DNA of 64,000 nucleotides from Thermocrinis sp. (lineage in GTDB: Bacteria; Aquificota; Aquificia; Aquificales; Aquificaceae): the NCBI GenBank assembly GCA_028276475.1, contig JAPYWH010000001.1, positions 37,060-101,059 of the forward strand, in the 5' to 3' direction. Of the stretch, positions 1 to 9,738 are shown piece after piece. A model generated the notes under the pieces. The model was not told the origin of the DNA. It did no database searches and saw nothing but the letters and a program-made list of their open reading frames with translations. The translations under genes and the position numbers were made by a program. The first letter of the stretch is position 1. Each line of letters begins with the position of its first letter.

Positions 1-2
1 GG

Positions 3-260
3 TTCTTTTTGGGCGTGTGGCTGTCTATACTCGTTCTTTTCATCACGGGCGTTGGGCTATGGCATGGCTACAAGAAGGACTTTTCCTCCAACTTCCTCTT
101 TCACCTAAAGCTCCTTCTCTTCGCCCTCATGGTGCTAAACTTTGCATACATTTACTTTTTCCAATACAGAAAAGGTAAGTTCGGTGCAATCCCAAGCCTC
201 ATTGCTATAAACTTTGTCTTTGCTATACTTATATACCTGATCATCTCGTGGATCGCCTAA
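3..260 (+). CDS. C-terminal part of a small integral membrane protein (partial)
   Basis: The reading frame is open at the left edge of the window (Phe-Phe codons precede the first possible TTG at 9), so the gene probably starts outside. The visible 86 residues are almost entirely hydrophobic, with about three membrane segments. A His-Leu-Lys motif begins the second helix, reminiscent of CopD/HemJ-like membrane proteins, but that resemblance is weak and no function is claimed. The stop overlaps the GTG start of the downstream transglycosylase by 13 nt, which suggests translational coupling. Confidence 0.55.
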   Translation, partial: FFLGVWLSILVLFITGVGLWHGYKKDFSSNFLFHLKLLLFALMVLNFAYIYFFQYRKGKFGAIPSLIAINFVFAILIYLIISWIA

Positions 261-1897
261 CACTTTTTCTAATTTTTGTGCTGTTTTCCTTTGCCTTTTC
301 CCAACTTACCCAGGAGTATACCCTTTTATCTGAGTTTTTACAAAAACGGGACTTAGCCCTGGGTGAAAGGCTTTTGAGGGACTATCCCAACGCGGTTTTT
401 GTGGATGATCTGAGGCTTTTGCTTGCGGAGGGATACTATCAGAGGGGAGAACTAAAGAGGGCTGAGGAGCTTTTGAAGGAGATAAATCCCAGGGCTTTGA
501 AGTTTGATTATGTGGAAAAATACGCCCACCTCTGGAGGGCTATGAACTTAGATAAAAAAACTGCCCTGTTGAACCTTCCTCATCTTTTCAAGGATTACAT
601 ACCGGAGGTTTTTCTAACTGAGGAGGAAAAGTTAAAGGTTGGCGAAGGGCTTATAAAAAAAAGACAATACAGAGAAGCTATAAACCTATTGCAGGACATA
701 CCCAAGGCTTGCTCCCTTCTGGGGGAGGCTTATGAAAGATTGAGACTATACAAAGAGGCAATGGAAGTGCTCAAAGACTGCAACAACAGGGAGGGAGCTT
801 TAAAATACGCAAGGGTGGTTTTTAATGTGTCCGAGGAGGAGTTTAAAAGGGCACTTCTTAAGCTTAAAGGCTATGAAGAATACAATCAAGCCTTATTTTA
901 CGCAGGTCGGATCTCTTTGTACAGGGAAAATTACCAAAAGGCTTTGGAGTGGTTTTCTATGATGGAAGAGGGCTATCAAAAGCACTTTCAATCAGGGCTG
1001 GTTCTTTTCATACTGGAGGACTACCATAGGGCAGTTGATGCCTTTCAGAAGGCTTTGAACCTATCTTCCTCGGATGAGGAAAAGGCGCAGGCGCACTTTT
1101 GGCTTTACAAAAGCTACGAGAGGTTGGGAGATTTTCAAAAAGCTGGGGAACATCTTTTGAAGGCGTCAAAGGGCATAGGCTTTTATTCAACGATGGCAAA
1201 GGTGCAACTGGGAGAACCGGTGGCTATCAGAGGGTTAAAGGTATTCTTTGCCAGCGCAGAGGAAACCTCTATGGCAAGCACCCTAAGGAGCATAACGGAA
1301 GCGGGTTTTTTGCATTATGCCCGCTTGGAAGCTTTCAGAAGCATAGACAAACTTACCACATCGGACATCATTGCCATTCAAAGATTTGACCCTTTCTTAG
1401 CCATAAGGCTGGCGGTTAGAAGGTTTGGCATTAGGTCTGATATACACCAATACATAGCCTATCCTACACCCTACAGGGAGTTCGTGGAGGAAGCTTACAA
1501 AACCTTTGGTGTGGATAAAAACCTTATATGGGCAATTATGAGGCAGGAGAGCTTATTTGACCCATTGGCTATATCTCCCAGCGGTGCAAAGGGGCTTATG
1601 CAACTAATGGACTTTACCGCAAGGGAGGTCTCCCAAAGATACAGAATTCCCAACAGTGTTTTTTCTCCAAGGGAAAACATACTTTTGGGCACCGCATACC
1701 TAAGGGAGATGATAGAGCTCTGGAAGGACGATTGGGTTAGGGCAATAGCCAGCTACAACGCAGGACCAGAGCGAGTTAGAGGCTTTATCCAGCACGCAGA
1801 CCCTTATGTGTTCATAGAGACCATTCCCATAAGCGAAACAAGAAACTATGTAAAGCGCGTGTTGGAGAACTATTACACATACAGGGCATTAAATTGA
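248..1897 (+). CDS. Secreted lytic murein transglycosylase (Slt family) with TPR-like repeats
   Basis: This 549-residue protein starts with GTG at 248 and has a typical signal peptide (hydrophobic core ending FAFSQ near residue 18), so it should act in the periplasm. Residues 30-330 are helical TPR-like repeats forming the superhelix seen in Slt70. Residues about 415-549 are the SLT domain, with the motif IMRQES where the catalytic Glu is residue 434, then SPSGAKGLMQLM and the ASYNAGPERV motif. It would cleave the MurNAc-GlcNAc bond of peptidoglycan with formation of 1,6-anhydro-MurNAc. It is convergent with hemL and overlaps its 3' end by 9 nt. Confidence 0.93.
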   Translation: MDRLTLFLIFVLFSFAFSQLTQEYTLLSEFLQKRDLALGERLLRDYPNAVFVDDLRLLLAEGYYQRGELKRAEELLKEINPRALKFDYVEKYAHLWRAMNLDKKTALLNLPHLFKDYIPEVFLTEEEKLKVGEGLIKKRQYREAINLLQDIPKACSLLGEAYERLRLYKEAMEVLKDCNNREGALKYARVVFNVSEEEFKRALLKLKGYEEYNQALFYAGRISLYRENYQKALEWFSMMEEGYQKHFQSGLVLFILEDYHRAVDAFQKALNLSSSDEEKAQAHFWLYKSYERLGDFQKAGEHLLKASKGIGFYSTMAKVQLGEPVAIRGLKVFFASAEETSMASTLRSITEAGFLHYARLEAFRSIDKLTTSDIIAIQRFDPFLAIRLAVRRFGIRSDIHQYIAYPTPYREFVEEAYKTFGVDKNLIWAIMRQESLFDPLAISPSGAKGLMQLMDFTAREVSQRYRIPNSVFSPRENILLGTAYLREMIELWKDDWVRAIASYNAGPERVRGFIQHADPYVFIETIPISETRNYVKRVLENYYTYRALN

Positions 1898-3163
1898 GCT
1901 AACAGCCCTTTCTATGCGGTTTAGGGCTTCTTCTATGTCTTCCTTTGTGTGGGCGGTGCTCAAAAACCACGCCTCAAACTGGGAAGGTGGAATAAGAACA
2001 CCCTCTTTGAGCAGTGCCCTAAAGAACTTGGCAAAGAGTTCAAGGTTTGAGCTTTTTGCAGTCTTGTAGTCATACACCTCTTGGTCTGTGAAAAAGACCG
2101 TCAGCATAGAAGCCACCCTGTTTATGGTGTGGGGAATTCCCTTGTCCTTTAGGATTTTGCTAATACCCTCGCAGAGGGTTTGGGTGATTTCATCTAAATA
2201 GTCATAAGGGTCCTTCTCAAAGAGTTCGGAAAGGGTGGCTATGCCCGCCACCATAGCCATAGGATTGCCCGACAAGGTCCCTGCCTGATAAACAGGACCC
2301 TCCGGTGCCACCTTTTCCATTATCTCCCTTTTGCCTCCGTATGCACCCAAGGGCATACCTCCCCCAATTACCTTTCCCATGCATGTAAGGTCTGGTTCCA
2401 CTGAATATAGCTCCTGGGCTCCCCCCTTAGAGAGCCTAAAGTTGGTCATGACCTCATCGAAGATAAGAAGGGAAGAGTATTGTCTTGTGATCTCCCTCAA
2501 AGCTTGCAAAAAGCCATCCTTTGGAAGGACTGTTCCCATGTTGCCTGCCACGGGCTCTACGATCACGCAAGCTATATCCTGTCCATATCTTTCAAAGGTT
2601 TCCTTTAGGGCATCCACATCGTTGTATGGTAAAACTATGGTAAGGCTTGCGATCTCTTCTGGCACCCCCGGCGTGCCCGGAATTCCCAAGGTGGCAACTC
2701 CAGAGCCCGCACTTACCAAGAGCCCATCGTAATGCCCATGATAGCAACCCTCAAACTTGACTATGTACTTTCTGCCCGTGTAGCCCCTTGCCAACCTTAT
2801 GGCAGACATGGTAGCCTCGGTGCCCGAGGACACAAACCTGACCATCTCCACCGATGGCATGGCAGAGATCACAAGCTCCGCCAAGGTGATCTCGTGGGGG
2901 TTTGTGATGCCGTAAGACAGTCCTTTTTTTGCCTGCTCCTCAAGGGCTTGGACTACCCTCGGATGGGAATGTCCCAGTATGAGTGGACCCCAAGACATCA
3001 AAAAGTCTATGTATTCTTTACCCTCTACATCCCATATCCTACTGCCCTCTCCCTTGGTAGCTATTATGGGCTCTCCGCCCACCGCCTTAAAAGCCCTAAC
3101 AGGGGAACTAACACCTCCGGGCATGAGCTTCTTTGCGCGTTCAAAAAGCTCCCTATTGGTCAT
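1889..3163 (-). CDS. hemL: Glutamate-1-semialdehyde 2,1-aminomutase
   Basis: This 424-residue cytosolic PLP enzyme converts glutamate-1-semialdehyde to 5-aminolevulinate in the C5 pathway of heme synthesis. It has the full family length. The N-terminal MPGGVSSPVRAF motif, the SSGTEATMSAIRLAR cofactor loop, the IFDEVMTNFR Asp that contacts the pyridine nitrogen, and the PLP-binding Lys264 in MGKVIGGGMPLGAYGG are all present. It is the second gene of a pair, starting within a 4-nt ATGA overlap with the upstream hydrolase gene, so the two are probably cotranscribed. Confidence 0.97.
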   Translation of the reverse strand: MTNRELFERAKKLMPGGVSSPVRAFKAVGGEPIIATKGEGSRIWDVEGKEYIDFLMSWGPLILGHSHPRVVQALEEQAKKGLSYGITNPHEITLAELVISAMPSVEMVRFVSSGTEATMSAIRLARGYTGRKYIVKFEGCYHGHYDGLLVSAGSGVATLGIPGTPGVPEEIASLTIVLPYNDVDALKETFERYGQDIACVIVEPVAGNMGTVLPKDGFLQALREITRQYSSLLIFDEVMTNFRLSKGGAQELYSVEPDLTCMGKVIGGGMPLGAYGGKREIMEKVAPEGPVYQAGTLSGNPMAMVAGIATLSELFEKDPYDYLDEITQTLCEGISKILKDKGIPHTINRVASMLTVFFTDQEVYDYKTAKSSNLELFAKFFRALLKEGVLIPPSQFEAWFLSTAHTKEDIEEALNRIERAVSSI

Positions 3164-3849
3164 GGCAAAAGCTCCTCCATCAATGTTTTAAAGGTTCCAC
3201 TAAGTCTATGATCATCATCCACCTCTTTGTAGTCCTTCACTTTCACTTTACTGACAAAAATTCTTGAATGTTCAACGGGCACCACCTCATCCCTTGTGCC
3301 ATGAACTATTACCAAATCCACCGGTGGCTCTGTAGGAAAATTAACCCTATCTCCTTCCAAAATCTCGTAGCCCTTTTCTAAAACATCCCGGGCAAATTCT
3401 CTGTGGATGGTCAGCTCAAGCCCTGTCTCACACTCGGTAAAGGAGAGCTCTTCTTTACCCTCCAGCCAAGCCTTTGCTAACTCCTGCCCCACCTCTTCCA
3501 GGGTTAGTTTCAGAGTAGAGTAAGAGGGGGCGAACAGGAGAGCCCTGCTGACGCACTGAGAAGAATAGAACCTAAGATAGTTTAAAATCACATAGGCACC
3601 GTGAGAACTTCCGGAGAGCACCAAGCTTTTGAACTTTTGGCAAAAGCCCCTTATTAGGGCATCCAAAACCTCCAAGGTCCTGGTAGTAGTGGTGTGCTGG
3701 TAGTCCATATCCATGGCAAAGAGGGAAAACCTACCGCTTTTCAAGGCAAAATCCCTCAGGGCTAAAACCTTTGAACTTTTCACATTGCTGGCAAAACCAT
3801 GAAGATGGATCAGGAGCACCTCAGGATGCACCCTTTCGTAGATGAACAT
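3160..3849 (-). CDS. Alpha/beta-fold hydrolase of YqiA/YcfP type
   Basis: This 229-residue protein has the alpha/beta hydrolase pattern: an N-terminal strand followed by HLHGFASN (oxyanion region), the nucleophile elbow GSSHG (Ser near residue 100), an acidic residue in VHGTRDEVVP and a late His in DDDHRL, forming a plausible catalytic triad. The short length and HGFASNVKSSK motif resemble the YqiA/UPF0227 esterases; substrate unknown. It overlaps the hemL start by 4 nt. The class is reliable, the exact activity is not. Confidence 0.8.
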   Translation of the reverse strand: MFIYERVHPEVLLIHLHGFASNVKSSKVLALRDFALKSGRFSLFAMDMDYQHTTTTRTLEVLDALIRGFCQKFKSLVLSGSSHGAYVILNYLRFYSSQCVSRALLFAPSYSTLKLTLEEVGQELAKAWLEGKEELSFTECETGLELTIHREFARDVLEKGYEILEGDRVNFPTEPPVDLVIVHGTRDEVVPVEHSRIFVSKVKVKDYKEVDDDHRLSGTFKTLMEELLP

Positions 3850-3891
3850 AGAAAAATAGTTTAACGCATATAAGCTTAAAATTTTATGGCG

Positions 3892-4029
3892 ATGGAGCTT
3901 TTTACCTATGAGGAACTCCTGATAAAAGTAGTTTCTGGGGTCTGATGGTAAGAAAAAGAAGGTATTTGGGCTTTCAAAGGTGAAATACCCCCAAAGCCTG
4001 AGGACTATGATTATCCATCGCAGTATTGA
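3892..4029 (+). pseudogene. Short coding-like remnant with in-frame stops upstream of infB
   Basis: In one frame this stretch reads MELFTYEELLIKVVSGV, TGA at 3943, Trp, TAA at 3949, then EKEGIWAFKGEIPPKPEDYD and a few more residues up to TGA at 4027. The segments on either side of the two stops look like real protein (acidic N-terminus, proline-rich tail), and they stay in the same frame. This suggests a decayed small gene, but it is only about 45 codons and no family was recognised. The rest of the 240-nt gap between the hydrolase and infB shows nothing else convincing. Confidence 0.25.
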
Positions 4030-4090
4030 ATTTTGGGAATATTATTAAACCATACCCATCAGGCTTTTTTGGCTTAGAATATATAAGGTT

Positions 4091-6340
4091 ATGGGGAAAG
4101 TTAGACTGCAAGATTTAGCCAAAGAGCTTGGCGTAAAGGTAAAGGATGTGCAAGGATTACTAAAGGAGTGGGGCATAGAAAAGAGCAATTTTGCCTACCT
4201 TGAGGAGGAGGAGGTCCAAATAGTGCTGGACCACTTTGGCAAAGAAACAACCCAAGAAATAAAAGAAGAAAAGAAAGAAGAAAAGGTTGAAAGGGTTCAA
4301 GAGAAAGAACCTTCAAAAGAAAAGAAACCACCACAAAAGGTCAAGGAGGAGGAAAGAAAAAAAGAAAACTTCAAAAGGGAAGAAAAACCTTTGCCCAAAA
4401 AAGAAGAAAAGCCGGCAAACAAACCAAAGCCTGTGCCTCAGGCGGTAGCCCAGCCAGCACCAAAGCCACCAAGCCCACCCCCGCCACCAAAGGTGGAAGT
4501 CAAGGAAGAAAAGAAAGCCAAAAAAGAGGAAGAGCAAATTTTGAAAAAGTTGGAAAAGCAGATCGAAAAGAAGAAGAAAGAGGAGCAAGAAGAGGAAATA
4601 AAGATCGTCCAAATACCTGAGATCATTACGGTTAGGGAACTGGCGGAGCTTTTGAGGGTTCCACCCAATGTGGTCATGGCGGAGCTTTTGAAGAAGGGCG
4701 TCCTTGCTACCATAAATCAAACGGTGCCCTCAGAGGTTGCCCTTCAAGTGGCAGAAGCCTTGGGCTTTTTGGCGGAGGTCAAAAAGGAGGAGGAAGTTTT
4801 AGAGGAAGAGATCCCAGACCATTGGGAAAAACTGCCAAGACCTCCCATCGTGGTGGTAATGGGACATGTGGACCACGGAAAAACCACCCTTCTGGACGCA
4901 ATAAGAAAGACCAACGTAGCACAGAGGGAAAAGGGTGGAATAACCCAGCACATAGGTGCCTCTGTGGTCCAGTTGCCAGATGGTAGGAAGATCACCTTCT
5001 TGGATACCCCCGGACACGAAGCCTTTACATCCCTGAGGGCAAGGGGTGCGCAGATAACGGACATTGCGGTTTTGGTGGTGGCTGCTGACGATGGAGTTAT
5101 GCCCCAAACGGTGGAGGCAATAAACCACGCAAGGGCTTTCAATGTTCCCATCATAGTGGCGGTCAATAAGATAGACAAGCCCGGTGCAGACCCGCAGAGG
5201 GTCAGAAGGGAGCTGTCCGAGCTTGGACTGATCCCAGAAGAGTGGGGTGGAGACACCATCTTTGTGGATGTGTCTGCCAAAACAGGACAGAATGTGGAAA
5301 GCCTGTTGGAGTATATCCTCCTTATGGCGGAGCTTTTGGAACTCAAGGCAAGGGTAGAGGGTCCAGCCAAGGGAACGGTCATAGAATCAAAGTTAGACAA
5401 GCAAAAGGGTCCTACCGCCACCCTCCTTGTGCAGGAGGGAACCTTAAGGGTTGGAGACCCTGTGGTAGCCGGCACCACCTACGGCAAAATAAGGGCTATG
5501 TTTGACGACAAGGGCAGAAAGTTAAACTCCGCAGGACCTTCTACACCAGTGGAGGTTCTTGGCTTTGAAGAACTGCCCATAGCAGGAGACACCTTTATGG
5601 TGGTAGAAGACGAGAAAAAGGCAAGGCAAATTGTAGAAATTAGAAAGCAAAAGAGAGAACAGCAAGAGAAGCTTTCAAAGGGCATCCTGTTAGAGGAGGT
5701 GTTTAAGAAAATAGAGGAGGGAGAGCTAAAGGAACTAAAGCTCATTTTAAAGACCGACACGGTGGGCTCCTTGGAAGCCCTAAAAAAAGCCCTAACGGAG
5801 CTCTCTACGCCGGAGGTGTCCGTAAGGATCCTTCACGGTGCGGTGGGTGGCATCACAGAAAACGATGTGATGCTTGCCAAGGCAAGCCAAGCCATCATAA
5901 TAGGCTTCAACACACGCCCAGACCTAAAGGCAAAGGAAGCCGCAGAGAGGGAAAAGGTAGATATAAAACTATACAGCATCATATACGAAGCCATAGAGGA
6001 TGTTAAAAACGCCCTCAGGGGTATGCTAAAGCCCGTCCAAAAGGAAGTGGTGCTGGGCTCTGCGGAGGTTAGGGCTACTTTCAAGATCAAAGGTGTGGGC
6101 ACAGTGGCTGGATGCTATGTGTTGGATGGTAAGATGGTGCGCAACGCCAACGCCAGGCTCATAAGAGACGGCGTAGTAATATACACGGGCAAGATAGAAG
6201 GTTTAAAGAGGTTCAAGGAGGACGTGCAAGAGGTGGCAAGGGGCTTTGAATGTGGTATAAAGCTCAAAGATTACAACGATATAAAGGTGGGTGATGTAAT
6301 AGAATGCTACGAGGTCAGGTTAGAGAAACCATCACTTTAA
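4091..6340 (+). CDS. infB: Translation initiation factor IF-2
   Basis: This 749-residue protein is the GTPase that delivers initiator fMet-tRNA to the 30S subunit and promotes subunit joining. Residues 1-50 form an IF2_N-like domain, followed by a long low-complexity linker rich in Lys, Glu and Pro to about residue 170, then a second IF2_N-like segment. The G domain shows GHVDHGKTT (about 256-264), DTPGHEAF (about 305) and NKID (about 358). Beta-barrel and C-terminal domains ending in [19 protein letters not shown] are intact. The downstream queE frame overlaps its end by 37 nt. Confidence 0.98.
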   Translation: MGKVRLQDLAKELGVKVKDVQGLLKEWGIEKSNFAYLEEEEVQIVLDHFGKETTQEIKEEKKEEKVERVQEKEPSKEKKPPQKVKEEERKKENFKREEKPLPKKEEKPANKPKPVPQAVAQPAPKPPSPPPPPKVEVKEEKKAKKEEEQILKKLEKQIEKKKKEEQEEEIKIVQIPEIITVRELAELLRVPPNVVMAELLKKGVLATINQTVPSEVALQVAEALGFLAEVKKEEEVLEEEIPDHWEKLPRPPIVVVMGHVDHGKTTLLDAIRKTNVAQREKGGITQHIGASVVQLPDGRKITFLDTPGHEAFTSLRARGAQITDIAVLVVAADDGVMPQTVEAINHARAFNVPIIVAVNKIDKPGADPQRVRRELSELGLIPEEWGGDTIFVDVSAKTGQNVESLLEYILLMAELLELKARVEGPAKGTVIESKLDKQKGPTATLLVQEGTLRVGDPVVAGTTYGKIRAMFDDKGRKLNSAGPSTPVEVLGFEELPIAGDTFMVVEDEKKARQIVEIRKQKREQQEKLSKGILLEEVFKKIEEGELKELKLILKTDTVGSLEALKKALTELSTPEVSVRILHGAVGGITENDVMLAKASQAIIIGFNTRPDLKAKEAAEREKVDIKLYSIIYEAIEDVKNALRGMLKPVQKEVVLGSAEVRATFKIKGVGTVAGCYVLDGKMVRNANARLIRDGVVIYTGKIEGLKRFKEDVQEVARGFECGIKLKDYNDIKVGDVIECYEVRLEKPSL

Positions 6341-6963
6341 AGGTAAATGAAATATATCCCTCCATACAAGGAGAGGGTCTGCTGATAGGACTGCCCGCTG
6401 TCTTTATCAGACTTCAGGGTTGCAACCTCAGATGTCCATGGTGCGACCAACCTTCAGCCCTCTCTTTCTCTGAGGGCGGTGCAAGCCTTGAGGTGGAACA
6501 AATTTTGGGCAAGGTCTCCGAGTATAGGATAAGGCATGTGGTCATCACGGGCGGTGAGCCCTTTGCCCAGGAGGGACTGGCTACGCTGGTTAAAGAACTT
6601 GCGCAGAGGGATTACTCTGTGCAGATTGAAACCAACGGCACCCTTTGGCAGGAAGGTTTGGAAAGGGTGGAAAACCTTCATATAACTTGCTCTCCCAAGT
6701 GGTCTGCCCACTGGTTCGTCCATCCCAAAATCTTGCAAAATGCCAAAGAGCTAAAGTTTGTGGTGGATGATGTATTAAGCGCAGAAGTTCTGCTGAAGGT
6801 TCAGTTTAGGAATTTCCTTGAGGAAGGTAAGGTTATCCTCCAGCCAGAAGGGAACAAAGCTGTCTTTTTTGAAAGGGCGCTTGGGCTTCAGAGGGAGCTC
6901 TCTGAGCTTGGTTTTACTGTGAGAGTTTTGCCTCAGCTTCATAAGCTCTTCGGGCTTCCTTGA
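6304..6963 (+). CDS. queE: 7-carboxy-7-deazaguanine synthase (radical SAM)
   Basis: This 219-residue radical SAM enzyme converts 6-carboxytetrahydropterin to CDG in the queuosine/7-deazaguanine pathway. It carries [10 protein letters not shown] near the N-terminus, the CxxxCxxC cluster motif as CNLRCPWC, and the GGEPF SAM-binding motif. Only one ATG (6304) is available, which leaves an unusually long 37-nt overlap with infB; the conserved part begins about 13 residues later with no standard start codon nearby. Its end overlaps the convergent amidase gene by 50 nt. Other queuosine genes are not in the window. Confidence 0.88.
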   Translation: MLRGQVRETITLKVNEIYPSIQGEGLLIGLPAVFIRLQGCNLRCPWCDQPSALSFSEGGASLEVEQILGKVSEYRIRHVVITGGEPFAQEGLATLVKELAQRDYSVQIETNGTLWQEGLERVENLHITCSPKWSAHWFVHPKILQNAKELKFVVDDVLSAEVLLKVQFRNFLEEGKVILQPEGNKAVFFERALGLQRELSELGFTVRVLPQLHKLFGLP

Positions 6964-8113
6964 CGCTACCGGGGAAGAAGTATTCTACGATGGCGGAGTA
7001 TAGGGCTTTTGCGAAGTTATATTGGAAATCCTCCTGTGCCATCAAAAGGGCTTCTTGGGGGTTTGTTATAAAGCCCACCTCCACCAAAAGGGAGGGTATG
7101 CCGGGGGTTTTTAAAACCGCAAAGCCAGCCCTCTGAATACCTTTAAACTCCACATGCCTGTCTAAGTGTTTTTTAAGCTTTCTGGCAACCACATTGCCAA
7201 ACTGGACGCTGTCATACAGAGTTACATCCATCGCCAAGTCCGCCATCACCCTCCTCACGTTGTGAGGAATATCCGCAGTGCCAAGGGTTAGCTTGGCATA
7301 CTGATCGTTATGAACTATTGCATGCTTTTTCCTTTGGGCAGCCTCGGAGGATATGGCAAACACAAAAGTGCCCTTGGCGTGCTCTGAAATGCCCTTTGGT
7401 GAGGCGTTGGCGTGAATGCTAACAAAAAGGTCTGCCCTGTTGCGAAGTGCTATGTTTGCCCTCTCCTGAAGGGGCACAAAGTTGTCATCCCTTCTGGTAA
7501 GGACAACCCTGAACCTTCCATCCTCTTCAAGGAACTTTGCCAGTTTAAGCACTATGGCAAGGTTTACATCTTTTTCTTTTATCCCTTTAAAGCCTATTGC
7601 ACCAGGGTCGTGTCCGCCGTGTCCCGCGTCCAAAACTATTACCCGTTTTTGAGTGATCACCTGTCCTTTACTTCTTTCAGAGATCACCTTTTCCCTTTCC
7701 CCTTTAACCTCCTGATAGCCTATAATCTTTAGGACAGTAGGGTCAAGGATGGCAAGGAGGGGGTCCTCCTGCGGTGGGCTCGCAGTTGCCTTATAAACAT
7801 CCAGCACTATCCTAAAGGGTGCTTCCAAAGAAAAGGCTTTTACCTCAGAATAATCCATATCAAAAACAAACCGAGTGCCCCAAGGATGATGTCCTACCCT
7901 TGCCTTTATGTTTTTGGGAACATCTACCCTTTCCATCACATCCACCACAATGCGCTTTGGATTGTCCAAAAGCAAAACTCTGTATTCCACACCTCTTTCA
8001 AACTGCAAAACTACGCGCTGCTTGTCCGGATAGTTTCCTTCTCTGTAGGCTACTTGCACGCCGAAGGCAAACCAAACCAAAAAGCTAAAAGTTATTAAAA
8101 TCCTCAGGAACAT
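6914..8113 (-). CDS. Secreted N-acetylmuramoyl-L-alanine amidase (AMIN + Amidase_3)
   Basis: The 399-residue product has a signal peptide (first about 19 residues), an AMIN-type beta-sandwich domain (about 20-120) that usually targets the septum or envelope, and a zinc amidase domain (about 155-385). Zinc and catalytic motifs are visible: VLDAGHGGHDPGA with the first His, a Glu in GIKEKDVNL, SIHANA with a second His, and LLVEVGFITN with the catalytic Glu. It would cleave the MurNAc-L-Ala amide bond during cell separation (AmiC-like). It overlaps the upstream ATPase gene by 29 nt. Confidence 0.93.
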   Translation of the reverse strand: MFLRILITFSFLVWFAFGVQVAYREGNYPDKQRVVLQFERGVEYRVLLLDNPKRIVVDVMERVDVPKNIKARVGHHPWGTRFVFDMDYSEVKAFSLEAPFRIVLDVYKATASPPQEDPLLAILDPTVLKIIGYQEVKGEREKVISERSKGQVITQKRVIVLDAGHGGHDPGAIGFKGIKEKDVNLAIVLKLAKFLEEDGRFRVVLTRRDDNFVPLQERANIALRNRADLFVSIHANASPKGISEHAKGTFVFAISSEAAQRKKHAIVHNDQYAKLTLGTADIPHNVRRVMADLAMDVTLYDSVQFGNVVARKLKKHLDRHVEFKGIQRAGFAVLKTPGIPSLLVEVGFITNPQEALLMAQEDFQYNFAKALYSAIVEYFFPGSVKEARRAYEAEAKLSQ

Positions 8114-9734
8114 GGATCTCCTCCTCTACCTCCTGCCTTCTGGTTGCCCAGGGAGGCTTGGGAAATTTTAACATCAACGGAGAGGGTATGTCAGGCTGAT
8201 AGAGGATCATGGTGCCCTTTTTTAGCATAAGAGCCCTCTGGCGAAAGTTTCCCACCAAAAATTCATACTCTTTGCTGAGTAGCTCGCTACTGTCCATCCG
8301 CCCTACCACCTTGATGGCGGAGTTTGCCAGTATTCTCTTCTCTATTTCGCTGGCGGTCTGTTGGGCACCGATCAGTATCACTCCCAAACTTCTCCCCCTT
8401 TCCGCAATGTCCAAGATCACATCCTTTATGGGGCTCCAGCCTTCCTTTGGTGCGTATTTATTAAGTTCGTCCAAAAGAACAAAAACTTTAGGGTATGGGT
8501 TTGACCTCTTTTCCTTTTCTTCAAAGAGCCTTTTTAACACCGCACCCACCACAAACATTTGGGCTATGTGATGTAGCCCGCTTATGTCTATTACAGAGAG
8601 CCTGTTTTCCTCCCAGTTTATAGGGCTTGACATGTTTGGTTGGATGAACCTTTTTATGTGCCTGCTCGCCCTTGAGAACCTGCGTAGAAAGGCCCTGGCA
8701 GTTTGCAAAGACGCATCCCCAAACCACTCCTTGAACAGACTCTTTTCCTTTCCCTCAGCCTGCTCTATAGCTTCGCTAAACCTCTCCTCTAGGTCTTCAA
8801 GGGATTCTATGTCCCTTACCTGATCATCAAGAAGCCTACCCTCTGGGCTGTTCTTTGCCAGATAGTACAGCTTGTTGGCAACCCTTTCCACAAGGTAGGG
8901 CACCTGAGACTTTGATTCGTCCTCCTCCACAAACATGAACCTAATTAGCCCCTCCTCTGCAAACTCCCTTATGCTCCAAAAGAAGGGAACAACCTTCTCA
9001 TCCTGACGCTCTGCGTCTGGGACCGTTGGATTTCCTTCATAAGGTGGCACATAGAACTTTACTTCTCCGAAGGGCTCCGCCTTCAAACCCAACTTTTTTA
9101 GGGCTTTTTCGTCCTCGGGGGAAAGGTTTTTGTTTTTCTTGTCCAACCACAGAAGGTCTTTGCCCTTCACGTTGAAGATAAGCCCCCTTATCCTTTGGTC
9201 TTGCACCTTGTTGAGTATAGAGTAGAGCAAAAAGAGGGCATAGGAGGTTTTTGTTGCCACGCCAGACATGCCCGATATGGACACATGGGCACCCTCTGTG
9301 CCGTCCAAAAAGTGATAGTTGATATAAACCACCTGCCCAGAGCGTGTGAGACCTGCGGGGATTTTTACCTTCATTTGGTCGTAATACAGCGCCCTTTCAA
9401 GCTCCTCACCCTCCGCAAAATAAACGGGGTCTCCCGGAGAGGGTGGCACAAAGAACTCCGGCTCCACCCTTGTAAGGGCTATCTTCGCTATGTATGCCAC
9501 ATTTACCGGTATCACTCCCTGTATGGCTAAGTGGGCGTCATAAACCCACTGGGCACCCTCCAAGAACTTTTGAACCTCCTGCACCACTCCGTAGAACTTG
9601 ACCCTTTGCCCGTTGGCAAGTTGAGTTTCCGCATATAGCACATCGTCCAGCTGGACCAAATGATCTTTTTCTACCCCCACCCAGAATTCTAAGGGAGTTA
9701 TAGGTGCAGTGCCAAGAACTATCCCTACCCTCAT
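8085..9734 (-). CDS. HerA-like / DUF87 ATPase with a variant P-loop
   Basis: This 549-residue ATPase has a small beta-barrel-like N-terminal region (HAS-barrel type, about 1-130) followed by a RecA-like motor domain of the HerA/FtsK superfamily. The Walker A region reads GMSGVATKTSY, one residue longer than the usual GxTGSGKS. Walker B is KVFVLLDELNKYAP, followed by the ILIGAQQTAS sensor segment. HerA proteins translocate DNA in end processing or in defence; no NurA nuclease partner is adjacent. Neighbours are an amidase and tsaB, which do not define its job. Confidence 0.8.
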   Translation of the reverse strand: MRVGIVLGTAPITPLEFWVGVEKDHLVQLDDVLYAETQLANGQRVKFYGVVQEVQKFLEGAQWVYDAHLAIQGVIPVNVAYIAKIALTRVEPEFFVPPSPGDPVYFAEGEELERALYYDQMKVKIPAGLTRSGQVVYINYHFLDGTEGAHVSISGMSGVATKTSYALFLLYSILNKVQDQRIRGLIFNVKGKDLLWLDKKNKNLSPEDEKALKKLGLKAEPFGEVKFYVPPYEGNPTVPDAERQDEKVVPFFWSIREFAEEGLIRFMFVEEDESKSQVPYLVERVANKLYYLAKNSPEGRLLDDQVRDIESLEDLEERFSEAIEQAEGKEKSLFKEWFGDASLQTARAFLRRFSRASRHIKRFIQPNMSSPINWEENRLSVIDISGLHHIAQMFVVGAVLKRLFEEKEKRSNPYPKVFVLLDELNKYAPKEGWSPIKDVILDIAERGRSLGVILIGAQQTASEIEKRILANSAIKVVGRMDSSELLSKEYEFLVGNFRQRALMLKKGTMILYQPDIPSPLMLKFPKPPWATRRQEVEEEIHVPEDFNNF

Positions 9735-9738
9735 CCCA

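Noticed and set aside
4250..4600. Low-complexity A-rich repeats as a possible tandem repeat or CRISPR
   Set aside because: The repeats encode the charged linker of IF-2 and have no regular unit or spacers. No CRISPR array was seen anywhere.
4101..4720. Phe/Leu-rich minus-strand frames opposite infB
   Set aside because: They are the mirror image of the Lys/Glu-rich linker of IF-2 and do not look like real membrane proteins.
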